A DNA stretch of 45,712 bases from Bryobacterales bacterium. GTDB lineage: Bacteria; Acidobacteriota; Terriglobia; Bryobacterales; UBA6623. The stretch spans positions 1-45,712 of the forward strand of contig JAJEHF010000168.1 in NCBI GenBank assembly GCA_022823865.1. The letters are read 5' to 3'. This document shows positions 7,503 through 15,029 of the stretch, one piece after another. Each line of letters starts with the position of its first letter. The stretch's first letter is position 1. A program made the position numbers and the translations under genes. The notes under the pieces were generated by a model. That model ran no database searches. It was given only the letters and a program-made list of their open reading frames with translations, and was not told the DNA's origin.

Positions 7503-8952
7503 CGCAGGCTATAAGACTCGACCGGTGGGCGGGGACCGCCGTGGGTTCCTCAAGGAACTCGGGCTGGGCGGCATCGCTCTGGCCAGCCTGCTCGCAGACC
7601 AGACGGCGAGCGCTACGGCGGCTGACGGCAGCGAGCCCCTTGCGCCCACGAAGCCACACTTCGCTCCCAGGGCCAAGAACGTCATCTTCCTCTTCATGGT
7701 CGGTGGCGCAAGCCAGCTTGAGACGTTCGATCACAAGCCGCTCCTGAAAAAGTACGCCGGAAAACTGGCGCGAGAGATTTTCTCCAAAGAAGATCTGGAA
7801 GGCCTGAACCCGGAGAAGACGTATACCCATACGCGCATCGTTCCGCCAGCGTTCTCATTCCAGCGCTACGGCCAGAGCGGCGCGTGGGTCAGCGAGATCT
7901 TCCCGCACCTGACGCAAGTGGTCGACGACATCGCGTTCATCAACTCGATGCACACCGACTCGGCAATCCACTCCACCGCCCAGATCCTCATGCACACCGG
8001 CTATTCCAGACAGGGCCACCCCAGTATTGGCTCGTGGGTGACCTACGGACTGGGCACGGAGAACCGGAACATGCCGGGATTCGTGGTGATGACAGACGGC
8101 CGACCGTCCGGCGGGCGCGCGCTCCACGATGCCGGTTTCCTGCCGGGCATCCACCAGGCCACGCTGGCGGACGTCAAGCCCGGCAACCCACCGGTCCCGC
8201 ACATCACGGCTCCCGCATTTCTCAGCCGAGACCAGCAGGGCAAGCAGCTGGACCTGGTGCGGAAGTTGAATCAGCTCCATCGCGACACGCACCGCACGCA
8301 GCCCGAGCTCGACGCGCGCATCGCCGCGTTTGAAACGGCGTTTCGCATGCAGATGGAAGCGCCGGAGCTGTTCGATATCCGTGCCGAGCCGGACTCGGTG
8401 AAGGCGCTCTACGGCGATACCGAGTTCGGGAGGAAGTGCCTCACAGCGCGACGGATGGTGGAGGGCGGAGTCCGCTTCGTGGAGATTCTCGACGGCGCCC
8501 AAGGGAGGCGATGGGACGCGCACGGCAACCGCGGCGGGCTCATCAACAACCACCGCACGAACGCGGCCCGCACCGATCAGGGCATCACGGCCCTCATCAT
8601 GGATCTGAAGTCACGGGGCCTGCTGGACGAGACTCTCGTCGTCTGGGCCACAGAGTTCGGTCGCACGCCAATGGAGGAGTCGCGCAAGGAGGAATCCCTC
8701 GGCCGCGGCCATCACCACTTCGGCTTCTCCATGTGGATGGCGGGCGGCGGCGTCAAGCCGGGGATTACCCATGGCGCCACAGACGAGCTCGGCATGCACG
8801 CCGTGAAGGGCCGCGTCTCGCATCACGACCTCCATGCCACTATCCTCCACCTGCTGGGCCTGGACCACGAGCGGCTCACCTTCCGCCACAATAGCCGCGA
8901 CTTCCGCCTGACCGACGTCTACGGCAATGTCGTGCACGAGCTCATTGCCTGA
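7492..8952 (+). CDS. DUF1501 family protein, Tat-exported
   Basis: A 486-residue protein of the DUF1501 family, a branch of the alkaline-phosphatase/sulfatase superfamily of unproven reaction. The N-terminus carries a twin-arginine signal (DRRGFLKELGLGGIALASLLA). The domain opens NVIFLFMVGGASQLETFDHK and holds further landmarks: HTGYSRQGHPSIGSWVTYGL, WDAHGNRGG, VVWATEFGRTP and GRGHHHFGFSMWMAGGG. The ATG at 7492 is chosen because the Tat signal follows it; the longer frame upstream is relic sequence of a lost DUF1553 gene. In related genomes this gene directly follows a DUF1553 gene and is thought to act with it outside the cytoplasm. Here 290 bp separate the two. TACAAT lies at 7450-7455, within the relic, and could be a young -10 element. 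Confidence 0.9.
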   Translation: MSTDAGYKTRPVGGDRRGFLKELGLGGIALASLLADQTASATAADGSEPLAPTKPHFAPRAKNVIFLFMVGGASQLETFDHKPLLKKYAGKLAREIFSKEDLEGLNPEKTYTHTRIVPPAFSFQRYGQSGAWVSEIFPHLTQVVDDIAFINSMHTDSAIHSTAQILMHTGYSRQGHPSIGSWVTYGLGTENRNMPGFVVMTDGRPSGGRALHDAGFLPGIHQATLADVKPGNPPVPHITAPAFLSRDQQGKQLDLVRKLNQLHRDTHRTQPELDARIAAFETAFRMQMEAPELFDIRAEPDSVKALYGDTEFGRKCLTARRMVEGGVRFVEILDGAQGRRWDAHGNRGGLINNHRTNAARTDQGITALIMDLKSRGLLDETLVVWATEFGRTPMEESRKEESLGRGHHHFGFSMWMAGGGVKPGITHGATDELGMHAVKGRVSHHDLHATILHLLGLDHERLTFRHNSRDFRLTDVYGNVVHELIA

Positions 8953-9015
8953 TAGCGCCCTGTGAAGGTGATCCTGGCCTGACGATACGGGGCTGGCTCC
9001 CGATGCGGCTCATTC

Positions 9016-9272
9016 TCACCTGAAAGTTCGCTTGCCGATCCCCTGGCTGAAACGGCGAAACGCAAGGCCGAACTCGGCCTGGATGTCCGCCAGCGCCAGG
9101 AGCCGAACGCAGGTCTTCAGGCCGGTTCGTGTCCGGGAGGGCCAAGAAACAGCGTGGCCGCCGCGCCGAATGTCTGAATCCGTGCACTGGGCGGCAGAGC
9201 GCCGACCTCGACGGCAGCTAGGTCAGTGCCAACGACGCTGGGCAGTTCGCCGACCAGCCGCCAAGGCAGCGA
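9016..9272 (-). other. Coding-like but stop-interrupted tracts
   Basis: Between the DUF1501 and TPR genes (320 bp) no intact gene exists. On the minus strand two protein-like tracts overlap in different frames. One continues the TPR frame past its stop and contains TDLAAVEVGALPPSARIQTF before a TGA at 9117-9119. The other contains VRLLALADIQAEFGLAFRRF before a TGA at 9016-9018. They could be one gene broken by a frameshift. No family is recognised and the assignment is weak. Confidence 0.2.
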
Positions 9273-10055
9273 TCACAGTTTCTTGAGCAGATCCCGCAGC
9301 TCGGATCTCGGGTCCGGGTTAGGCGCTCGGTCCGGCGTCTCAAGATATCGTTCAGCCAGCTTGCGCGCTTCCGGATAGCGGGATTCCCGTTCCGCGAGGA
9401 TCCAAGCAGTCGCAGCTGCCCGCCAGACCTTGGGCTCGTCCGGATGGCGCGTGAACGCCAACTCGAAGAGCTCGTCGCTTTCCTCATGCTCGCCGCGCCG
9501 GGCGAGGAAACCGGCCTGCTTCAACAAGGGCCTCATGCCTTCCGGGTTCAGTCTCCTTGCCTCCTCGAAGTGCTCGGCGGCGGTCTCGAACTCACCGATG
9601 GCCTCGTAATAGGTTCCCAGGGCCTCCGTGCCTCGCGCCGCATCGACGGCGCGAAGCCGGATCGCAAGTGCCTTGGCCTCGGGCTTGCTGCCTCCGACTA
9701 GCCCGGGGGCTTCCAGATGGAAGCCCTGGAGAGCGTCGTAGGCGTCAAGGTTGGTTTCATCCAACTCGATGGAGCGCTCCATTTCGCGGCGCATCCGGCG
9801 AACAAGAGGCGCCGCCGCAAGCTTCCGCAATCCGGTCATCCTCTCGGCGCGCCGTCCCATGGCCAAGGCCAACCAAAGCGAGAACTTCGAGCTTTCGGGA
9901 TCCTGCTCGACGGCTCGCTCGAATACTTCCTGCGCTTGGCGGAAGTCCTCCGCCGAAAAGTGTCGGACGCCTTCCTTCCAGTCGTCCTCGCCGGGACCGC
10001 TGGCCGCGAGCGCGAGGGCGCCAGCCATAAAGAGCAGAGCGATTCTTCGAGTCAT
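9273..10055 (-). CDS. Exported TPR-repeat protein
   Basis: A 260-residue protein with a signal peptide (MTRRIALLFMAGALALAASG) followed by helical repeats. TPR-like units are recognisable at residues about 25-60 (FSAEDFRQAQEVFERAVEQD), 150-185 (AIGEFETAAEHFEEARRLN) and 190-225 (ARRGEHEESDELFELAFTRH). It is probably a periplasmic protein-protein interaction scaffold; no partner is suggested by its neighbours. I chose the ATG at 10055 because the signal peptide starts there. Upstream, 10056-10677 contains no other gene on this strand, so it appears to be transcribed alone. Confidence 0.8.
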   Translation of the reverse strand: MTRRIALLFMAGALALAASGPGEDDWKEGVRHFSAEDFRQAQEVFERAVEQDPESSKFSLWLALAMGRRAERMTGLRKLAAAPLVRRMRREMERSIELDETNLDAYDALQGFHLEAPGLVGGSKPEAKALAIRLRAVDAARGTEALGTYYEAIGEFETAAEHFEEARRLNPEGMRPLLKQAGFLARRGEHEESDELFELAFTRHPDEPKVWRAAATAWILAERESRYPEARKLAERYLETPDRAPNPDPRSELRDLLKKL

Positions 10056-10210
10056 GGGTCCACAGCGACCGTCGGCTTGATTCCAATCCGCCGTGATTCG
10101 AGCAGCACGCTTCCTACTAGTAAACCAGTTTCGGAGAGGCCCGGACGAGAGCGTACAGAGCTGCACGAGTGGTGCAGGGATGAAACTCTTTCCAGCCTAC
10201 GGTGCGATGG

Positions 10211-10239
10211 GGTCTGAAGCCCGATCCGGGTCTCAGACC
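10211..10239 (+). promoter_or_regulatory. Nested hairpin ahead of a small ORF
   Basis: GGTCTGA (10211-10217) pairs with TCAGACC (10233-10239), and inside it CCCG pairs with CGGG around a 3-base loop, giving a nearly continuous 29-base hairpin. It lies just upstream of a good ribosome binding site and an ATG at 10257. It could be a leader structure, an operator or a terminator without a T-run. Confidence 0.3.
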
Positions 10240-10256
10240 AACCGGGAGGAATCGCG

Positions 10257-10355
10257 ATGGCAGACGTGACGGTAGCCGATACACGGTCGAGGCTCGCGTG
10301 TAATCGCGGTGATGCACTCCGACCGCTAGACGTCCCGGAATCACTGCGTTCTTAG
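10257..10355 (+). CDS. Possible 32-residue small protein
   Basis: A short frame encoding MADVTVADTRSRLACNRGDA followed by 12 more residues, ending in TAG. Support is limited to a strong GGGAGGA Shine-Dalgarno sequence placed seven bases before the ATG and to the hairpin just upstream. No domain, signal peptide or membrane segment is seen. The rest of the 10056-10677 gap holds nothing I can call. Confidence 0.25.
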   Translation: MADVTVADTRSRLACNRGDALRPLDVPESLRS

Positions 10356-10677
10356 ATCGTGCATTTGCCCGGGCTCCGAAAGCCAGGAGGTGTTGTTCGG
10401 CACTACAAGATGGCAAGGAGGCGTCTGACGCCATCGCGGCAAGTTCTCACCGTGGACTGGCCGCCCAAAGTAGTCGTCGCCGCCCACTGCCAGACGTCAC
10501 CAGGGCCAAGGATCGCGCTGAACGAGATCTGCTCCAATCGGAAAGCCAATAGACACCCACTGTCGCACTGCTCTTGCGAGGCGTATCCACCGACCGCCAG
10601 CATGAAGGCAAGCTGGTCTGCACCGTGCGCAGAATGAGTCGGAGGACTCCATCGACATCTGCTCCATTTCGAGTGAG

Positions 10678-10818
10678 TTCGTGCATCCGGACAAGCCCGG
10701 TCAGGTCACCGTGACGCACCCCAGCAAGGAGATTCCCATCGGTGCTCTGCGTAACATCTATAGACAAGCCAACTGGAAACGGGAGGGAGGATCGCTGACA
10801 TGCGGTACGCGGTTGTGA
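10678..10818 (+). pseudogene. hicA remnant lacking its 5' end
   Basis: The plus-strand frame reads FVHPDKPGQVTVTHPSKEIP followed by IGALRNIYRQANW, the middle and C-terminus of a HicA (YcfA) mRNA interferase. The normal 'G-S-H-H-x-F' lead-in is replaced by ISSEF, so the catalytic histidine is lost. No ATG or convincing start exists in this frame: an in-frame TGA lies near 10605 and the intervening codons do not resemble HicA. The frame closes at 10816-10818, overlapping the hicB start at 10800 by 19 bases, the usual hicA-hicB junction. The toxin is therefore inactive while its antitoxin frame persists. Confidence 0.7.
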
Positions 10819-11066
10819 TTCACAAAGATGTCGAGAGCGTTTACGGAGTCACCGTACCGGACCTGCCGGGCTGTTGTTCGTCCGGCGATACGCTTGAGGA
10901 AGCCATCGAATCTGCTCACGAAGCCATCTCCTGCCATCTGGAGGGATTGTTGATGGACGGGGAACCCATACCTGCAAGGGGATCGCTCGAAACGCACCAA
11001 GCGAGCGAGCATTACAAGGGCGGCGTCTGGGCGTTCGTGAATGTCGGTGTCTCCAGGCTGGATTAA
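10800..11066 (+). CDS. hicB: HicB antitoxin, N-terminal domain (frameshifted gene)
   Basis: An 88-residue HicB domain: MRYAVVIHKDVESVYGVTVP, DLPGCCSSGDTLEEAIESAH, and the closing strand VWAFVNVGVSRLD. In the family this domain normally runs straight into a ribbon-helix-helix DNA-binding tail. Here a TAA (11064-11066) interrupts it, and the missing tail is encoded immediately after in the +1 frame (from AAG at 11065). Removing one T would restore a single protein of about 135 residues. A Shine-Dalgarno-like GGGAGGAT lies before the ATG. Without the tail the product may still bind toxin but should not bind DNA. Confidence 0.75.
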   Translation: MRYAVVIHKDVESVYGVTVPDLPGCCSSGDTLEEAIESAHEAISCHLEGLLMDGEPIPARGSLETHQASEHYKGGVWAFVNVGVSRLD

Positions 11067-11208
11067 GACAAAGCGGATCAACATCACGGTACCAGCGCGC
11101 GTTCTGGCAATCGTAGATGAGGCGGCGGCGCGAGAAGGCGAAACCCGGTCCAGTCTGCTTGCTCGCGCAGCGCTCAGCTACGTAGAACGTCAGTCCGCAG
11201 AACAATAG
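11041..11208 (+). CDS. Detached HicB ribbon-helix-helix tail
   Basis: A 55-residue frame with its own ATG. Its core, TKRINITVPARVLAIVDEAA followed by AREGETRSSLLARAALSYV, is the ribbon-helix-helix tail of a HicB antitoxin (strand 'RINITVP', then two helices). It overlaps the end of the hicB N-terminal frame and is best read as the second half of one gene split by a one-base frameshift. Independent translation from the ATG at 11041 is possible but there is no good ribosome binding site. Confidence 0.6.
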   Translation: MSVSPGWIKTKRINITVPARVLAIVDEAAAREGETRSSLLARAALSYVERQSAEQ

Positions 11209-11242
11209 GGCACACAACGAAAATGGTGTTCGCAAATACGAC

Positions 11243-11497
11243 GTGACGGAGATGACTGACTGGGAGGCCTGCGCTGCCGTCGAACGCATACCAGGGAGAG
11301 TTCGCGGCGCCTGGGTGTTTGCCGGCACACGGATTCCACTGTTGGCGCTCTATGAGAATCTGGCCCGTGGCGCCACGATCAACGAGTTCGTCGAGTGGTT
11401 CCCCGGCGTGGATGAGCAACAGGTCCGCGCCGTCCTCGAGCACGAGGCAAACGCCCTGAGGGGCCCGGCGCCACCCAGAAGCTCTTGTTCGACCTAA
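11243..11497 (+). CDS. DUF433 antitoxin-like protein
   Basis: An 84-residue DUF433 protein: WEACAAVERIPGRVRGAWVF, AGTRIPLLALYENLARGATI, then FVEWFPGVDEQQVRAVLEH. DUF433 proteins carry a winged-helix-like DNA-binding fold and usually precede a PIN-like (DUF5615) toxin gene. The first codon is GTG at 11243; an in-frame ATG at 11252 gives the more typical MTDWEACAAVE start. The last dozen residues (RGPAPPRSSCST) are not family-like and run over the start of the toxin remnant, which suggests rearrangement at this junction. Confidence 0.7.
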   Translation: MTEMTDWEACAAVERIPGRVRGAWVFAGTRIPLLALYENLARGATINEFVEWFPGVDEQQVRAVLEHEANALRGPAPPRSSCST

Positions 11498-11586
11498 GGA
11501 CTCCGGCGCCTTTGCTGGGATTCCTTCAGCAGCACACTGCGGAAACGCTTGCAGAGAAGGGCTGGTGGGACAGTTGGCAGGAGTAG
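11479..11586 (+). pseudogene. Truncated PIN-like (DUF5615) toxin
   Basis: In a different frame from the DUF433 gene, and overlapping its end, the plus strand encodes KLLFDLRTPAPLLGFLQQHT followed by AETLAEKGWWDSWQE and TAG. This matches the first third of DUF5615 PIN-like toxins, which begin with a metal-binding Asp in 'LLFD-x-x-x-P-x-PL' and continue '...EKGW'. The start codon is lost and everything after the first helix is missing, so no nuclease can be made. Confidence 0.6.
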
Positions 11587-11627
11587 CGGACGCTGGAGCG
11601 GCGACTACGGCGAAGGATGCTGGGGTG

Positions 11628-11963
11628 ATGCAGTACAAGGGGTACCGAGGAGCAGTTACGTTCGATGACGAGGCGGGTGTCTTTCACGGGGAAGTGACGG
11701 GAATGCGCGACGTGATCATTTTCGAAGGGACCTCTGTCGTTGAACTTCGGAAGGAGTTTGAATTCTCGATCAACGACTACTTGCGGGCCCGCGAGGCACG
11801 GGGTCGGACTCCTGACAAGGCGTACTCGGGGAAGATTCCGCTTCGGATCCCCGCGGAGATCCACCGTGCAGCTGATGCGGCCGCAAAGGCTCGGGGGAAA
11901 AGCCTCAACACTTGGATTGCCGAGGCGATGAAGCGGGAGATCGGAGACCAAATCGGGCGGTAG
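11628..11963 (+). CDS. HicB-family antitoxin with RHH tail (orphan)
   Basis: A 111-residue protein of the longer HicB type (COG4226-like). The HicB fold comes first (QYKGYRGAVTFDDEAGVFHG, then EVTGMRDVIIFEGTSVVELR), followed by a ribbon-helix-helix tail (SGKIPLRIPAEIHRAADAAA, ending SLNTWIAEAMKREI). The ATG at 11628 is chosen because similarity starts there. No hicA lies on either side: upstream is the truncated PIN-like toxin and downstream a 200-bp gap. It looks complete and could regulate itself or other loci. Confidence 0.8.
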   Translation: MQYKGYRGAVTFDDEAGVFHGEVTGMRDVIIFEGTSVVELRKEFEFSINDYLRAREARGRTPDKAYSGKIPLRIPAEIHRAADAAAKARGKSLNTWIAEAMKREIGDQIGR

Positions 11964-12164
11964 AACGCCCTTGAGAGGGTTCTCGACAGTCGGGTTCCGA
12001 AACGCGCAGTCCTTGCGGGCCGGAAGATTGCGTACGGGCGAAAGCGCCTTCCCCTACTAGTCTCCGGTCGGCCTGCCGACCGAGCTCGGGTACTCGTCAT
12101 CACCTCGGCCGCTCTCGATCCGGCCCCAGACCGCCAAGACGGCAGTGGCACATCGCGGCCAGCT

Positions 12165-13682
12165 TCAGCTCTCGGGCACAGCCTCCATGAGTTGCGTCAA
12201 GGCATTCTTCAGGCCCTCGTCGCCGGGGCTCGAGCCTTTGTAGTGCCCCAAGCGCACGACGACCAGGTCGTGGGAGGGGATGATGAAGGTCTTTTGGTTT
12301 CCGGCACCCGCCATGTAGTAGGCATCTCTTGGAATCGGGTAGGCTCCTGTGCTGTTGATCCAGAAGAAGCCGCCATAGATGGGACGGCCGTCGGCCTCCC
12401 ACGCAGGTGCCACCGTGCTGGCGAACTCCACGAAGCCCTCAGGCAGGATGCGCTCTCCTTGCCAAACACCGTCTTCTAGGTACAGGTTGCCTAGGCGCGC
12501 CCAGTCCCGACCTGTTCCGAATTCATAGCCCTGGATCAGGAAGTTCCCGTACGGATCGGTCTCCATCACCATGTCGCGGATGCCGATCTTGTCGAAGAGC
12601 TGGCTCTGGGGGAACGAGTGGTACTGTTCCCCGCGCCCTTCGACGCCTAGCCTGACCAAGTAGTTTGTCAGGACGGGATCGCAGTTTCGGTAGCGCCCGA
12701 CCGTGTTGGGCGGCCACTGCTGAGGCCTCGTCGCCGCCCATTGGAACGCGTTCATCCCGCCTGTGTAGAGGTAGAGGTGGTCAGGGTATCCCATGGCGGA
12801 TTCGTATTCCGGGTCGCCACGGTTCACGCAGCGGATACCGCTCGACATCCGCAAGATATCGGCGATTCGGATCTCCGCACGCGGATCCCCTTCCCGCTGC
12901 CATTCCGGGACAGGCGCTGGCTGCCAGAGCTCGTAGACTCCGTGCTGGATCAGAATGCCCATCAGCGTCGCGGTCAAGCTCTTGCCCATCGACCAGCTCT
13001 CGAGGGGCGTATGAAGGTCTAGCCCGTCGCGGTAGCGCTCAGCGATTAGGCGTCCCTTCCAGGTGACGACGAAGGCGGCCGTCATGCCGTCGACCGGCTC
13101 GAAGGCGGCGTCGACGGCGGCACGGACCTTCTCTTCATCAAGCTCGGCCGGGAACGGCTCGTCAGGCAGCACATCGCCCATCGGCCATGGCTGCGTGTCG
13201 GGGTCTGGAAGCGTGCTCTTCACCTCGACTGGCTCAAAAAGGAGCCCATCTTCCCCGAGAGGGAGCGTGACGCAACCTTGATCGCCGAGGTACTTCGCGG
13301 TACGCACCACGCCGTCCGGGAGCGTCAGGTGCACCGCCTTGTTCTCCATGTCGATTTCGCGCTTCGTCACTTTCGAGCGCTGGTCGTAGTCGCTCGAGAA
13401 GTAGCCGATGTTCTCGGCGGCGAAATCGGCGTCGAGTCCCGTGATGAAGACGGCGGAGCACAGGATCTTTGCGAAGCCTGCGGTGTGATGGTGGAGAGGG
13501 TCACCTGGAGGGCGGAGCCACTCCGTCGGCAGTTCGAAGGACTTGGCACGGGCCACAAGTGCATCAGCTTCCGAGCCGCTGTTGTCGGACGCGGCAGACG
13601 ACCCCTCGTTTCCGCCGTCGTTCAAGCAGGAGAGCAGGAGGAGCACAGAGGATAAGAGTGTCGTTAGGATCGATCGAGTCAT
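12165..13682 (-). CDS. Serine hydrolase, beta-lactamase (class C) family lipoprotein
   Basis: A 505-residue protein. The N-terminus is a lipoprotein signal (lipobox LLLSC, Cys19). After about 170 residues of uncertain fold comes a class C beta-lactamase/6-aminohexanoate-oligomer hydrolase-like domain. Its nucleophile motif is SMGK (Ser231, Lys234), with Tyr331-Arg-Asn333 as the YxN motif; no clear KTG triad is seen. Homologues include esterases, peptidases and amide hydrolases, so the substrate is open and antibiotic hydrolysis should not be assumed. The ATG at 13682 follows an AAGGAG ribosome binding site. It is transcribed alone. Confidence 0.88.
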   Translation of the reverse strand: MTRSILTTLLSSVLLLLSCLNDGGNEGSSAASDNSGSEADALVARAKSFELPTEWLRPPGDPLHHHTAGFAKILCSAVFITGLDADFAAENIGYFSSDYDQRSKVTKREIDMENKAVHLTLPDGVVRTAKYLGDQGCVTLPLGEDGLLFEPVEVKSTLPDPDTQPWPMGDVLPDEPFPAELDEEKVRAAVDAAFEPVDGMTAAFVVTWKGRLIAERYRDGLDLHTPLESWSMGKSLTATLMGILIQHGVYELWQPAPVPEWQREGDPRAEIRIADILRMSSGIRCVNRGDPEYESAMGYPDHLYLYTGGMNAFQWAATRPQQWPPNTVGRYRNCDPVLTNYLVRLGVEGRGEQYHSFPQSQLFDKIGIRDMVMETDPYGNFLIQGYEFGTGRDWARLGNLYLEDGVWQGERILPEGFVEFASTVAPAWEADGRPIYGGFFWINSTGAYPIPRDAYYMAGAGNQKTFIIPSHDLVVVRLGHYKGSSPGDEGLKNALTQLMEAVPES

Positions 13683-13934
13683 GGGCAATACTCCTTGTCT
13701 CGATGGAAGCACGAATACTCCCATCGACCAGCGTTCTGCTGCGCGATTCGCAAGTTAGACCTTAACTGTAGGGTGTGCTGACGTAGATTCCGAGACAAGC
13801 AAGGAAAAGAAACGGCGATATTTCGACGGATCCCCGCCGGGTGCGCGGCTCCATCGCAGCGGAGGAAGCTTCGTGTTCAACCAATTCAACTGCCGGCAGC
13901 AATGCCCTTCGCAAGTTCCGGCCGTAGACGGACT

Positions 13935-14936
13935 TCACCGGGCACCCACGACAGGGGCCAAGTAGATGTTCTTGTACTTGACCGCCGTGTGGTCTCCCTG
14001 CAGGTAGATTGGCCCCGGGGCGGAGGGATCGGTATAGATGGCGCCGGCTGTCGGCCCGACGATCGGTTGGTTGTCGATGACCTTGACTCCGTTCAAGGCG
14101 ACCGTCACGTGCCGGTCGACCAGAGTCAGATCGTATGTTTGCCATTGCCCGCCGGGCTTTCCGGCGTTTGCAGAAGGTGCGATCCTTCCGAAGATCGCGC
14201 CAGGCCCCTGGATCCCCTGCATCCGGCTGTCGCGATCTACCACCTGTGCCTCGTACATTCCGCGCAGGTAGATTCCGCTGTTGCGGTTCTCTTCGATTAG
14301 AAACTCGGCGTGGAGCCAGAAGTCTTCAAACTCGGCTTCCGTTCGCAGATTGGCATGGTCCCCGGTCGCGCTGAAATCGGTCTTGGGCGTGGTGTTGACC
14401 AGCATCCCGTCTTGCGCGCTCCAGCCGTTGATCTTGTCGGATTCGTGCGGCCGCCAACCGGCCAGGTCCTTGCCGTTGAAGAGCAAGATAGGGAGCCCGA
14501 ATCGCACCTTGGACAGGTCCGGGGGCGACTGCGGCATTGGCGGAATCCGCTTCCCGGTAAAGCGGGTCCGTTCGTTCACGCTGCCGTCCGTGGCAGTGCG
14601 GGTGATCACGCCGTCCAGCTTCCCGTTCGCGATGCCAACGTCTACCGCCGATTCGATAAAGACATCACTTCCCTGGGCCGCGCGGCGCCGTCGCAGCGAG
14701 AACTTGAGACGACCGTCGGCCGATTCCGTGGCGCTGTAAGGTCCGTCGGGGCCGATGTAGACTCGCATGCGTACCAGAGGCCGCCCGTCCTGCTCGCCAA
14801 CGCTCATCCACGCCGGCCCTCCCGACTCAAGATGTAGTGACCAGTCGCCCAATAGCTCTTTCGGTGCCGATGCCGCCGTCGGGGTCCAAGCGAATGCGCA
14901 CAGGATGACAAGGGACGACAGGAGCTTGATGTTCAT
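13935..14936 (-). CDS. DUF1080 protein (3-keto-glycoside hydrolase-like)
   Basis: A 333-residue exported protein with a signal peptide (MNIKLLSSLVILCAFAWTPTA). The first half is unassigned. The second half (about 150-330) is a DUF1080 concanavalin-like domain: LLFNGKDLAGWRPHESDKIN, LRTEAEFEDFWLHAEF, NSGIYLRGMYEAQVVD and GGQWQTYDLTLV. DUF1080 proteins are widespread in glycan degraders, and some hydrolyse 3-keto-glycosides made by Gfo/Idh/MocA or GMC dehydrogenases, both of which occur in this window. It is divergent from a sulfatase across about 95 bp. TAGAAT at 14967-14972 on the minus strand is a plausible -10, 31 bases before the ATG. Confidence 0.9.
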   Translation of the reverse strand: MNIKLLSSLVILCAFAWTPTAASAPKELLGDWSLHLESGGPAWMSVGEQDGRPLVRMRVYIGPDGPYSATESADGRLKFSLRRRRAAQGSDVFIESAVDVGIANGKLDGVITRTATDGSVNERTRFTGKRIPPMPQSPPDLSKVRFGLPILLFNGKDLAGWRPHESDKINGWSAQDGMLVNTTPKTDFSATGDHANLRTEAEFEDFWLHAEFLIEENRNSGIYLRGMYEAQVVDRDSRMQGIQGPGAIFGRIAPSANAGKPGGQWQTYDLTLVDRHVTVALNGVKVIDNQPIVGPTAGAIYTDPSAPGPIYLQGDHTAVKYKNIYLAPVVGAR

Positions 14937-14966
14937 GACGGCGGTCGCCGAGCGGGCGTCGCGACG

Positions 14967-15023
14967 ATTCTAGCTCGCTCGAAGAGGCTGGGCCCTGAGC
15001 GCTTCGGCAAGCCAGCTTACAAT
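14967..15023. promoter_or_regulatory. Divergent -10 elements, DUF1080 / sulfatase
   Basis: In the 93-bp divergent gap, TAGAAT (14967-14972, minus strand) faces the DUF1080 gene and TACAAT (15018-15023, plus strand) faces the sulfatase. Each matches the -10 consensus in five of six positions; neither has a convincing -35. The plus-strand element would place the transcript start at about the first codon of the sulfatase, a leaderless or nearly leaderless mRNA. Confidence 0.35.
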
Positions 15024-15029
15024 CTGCCT

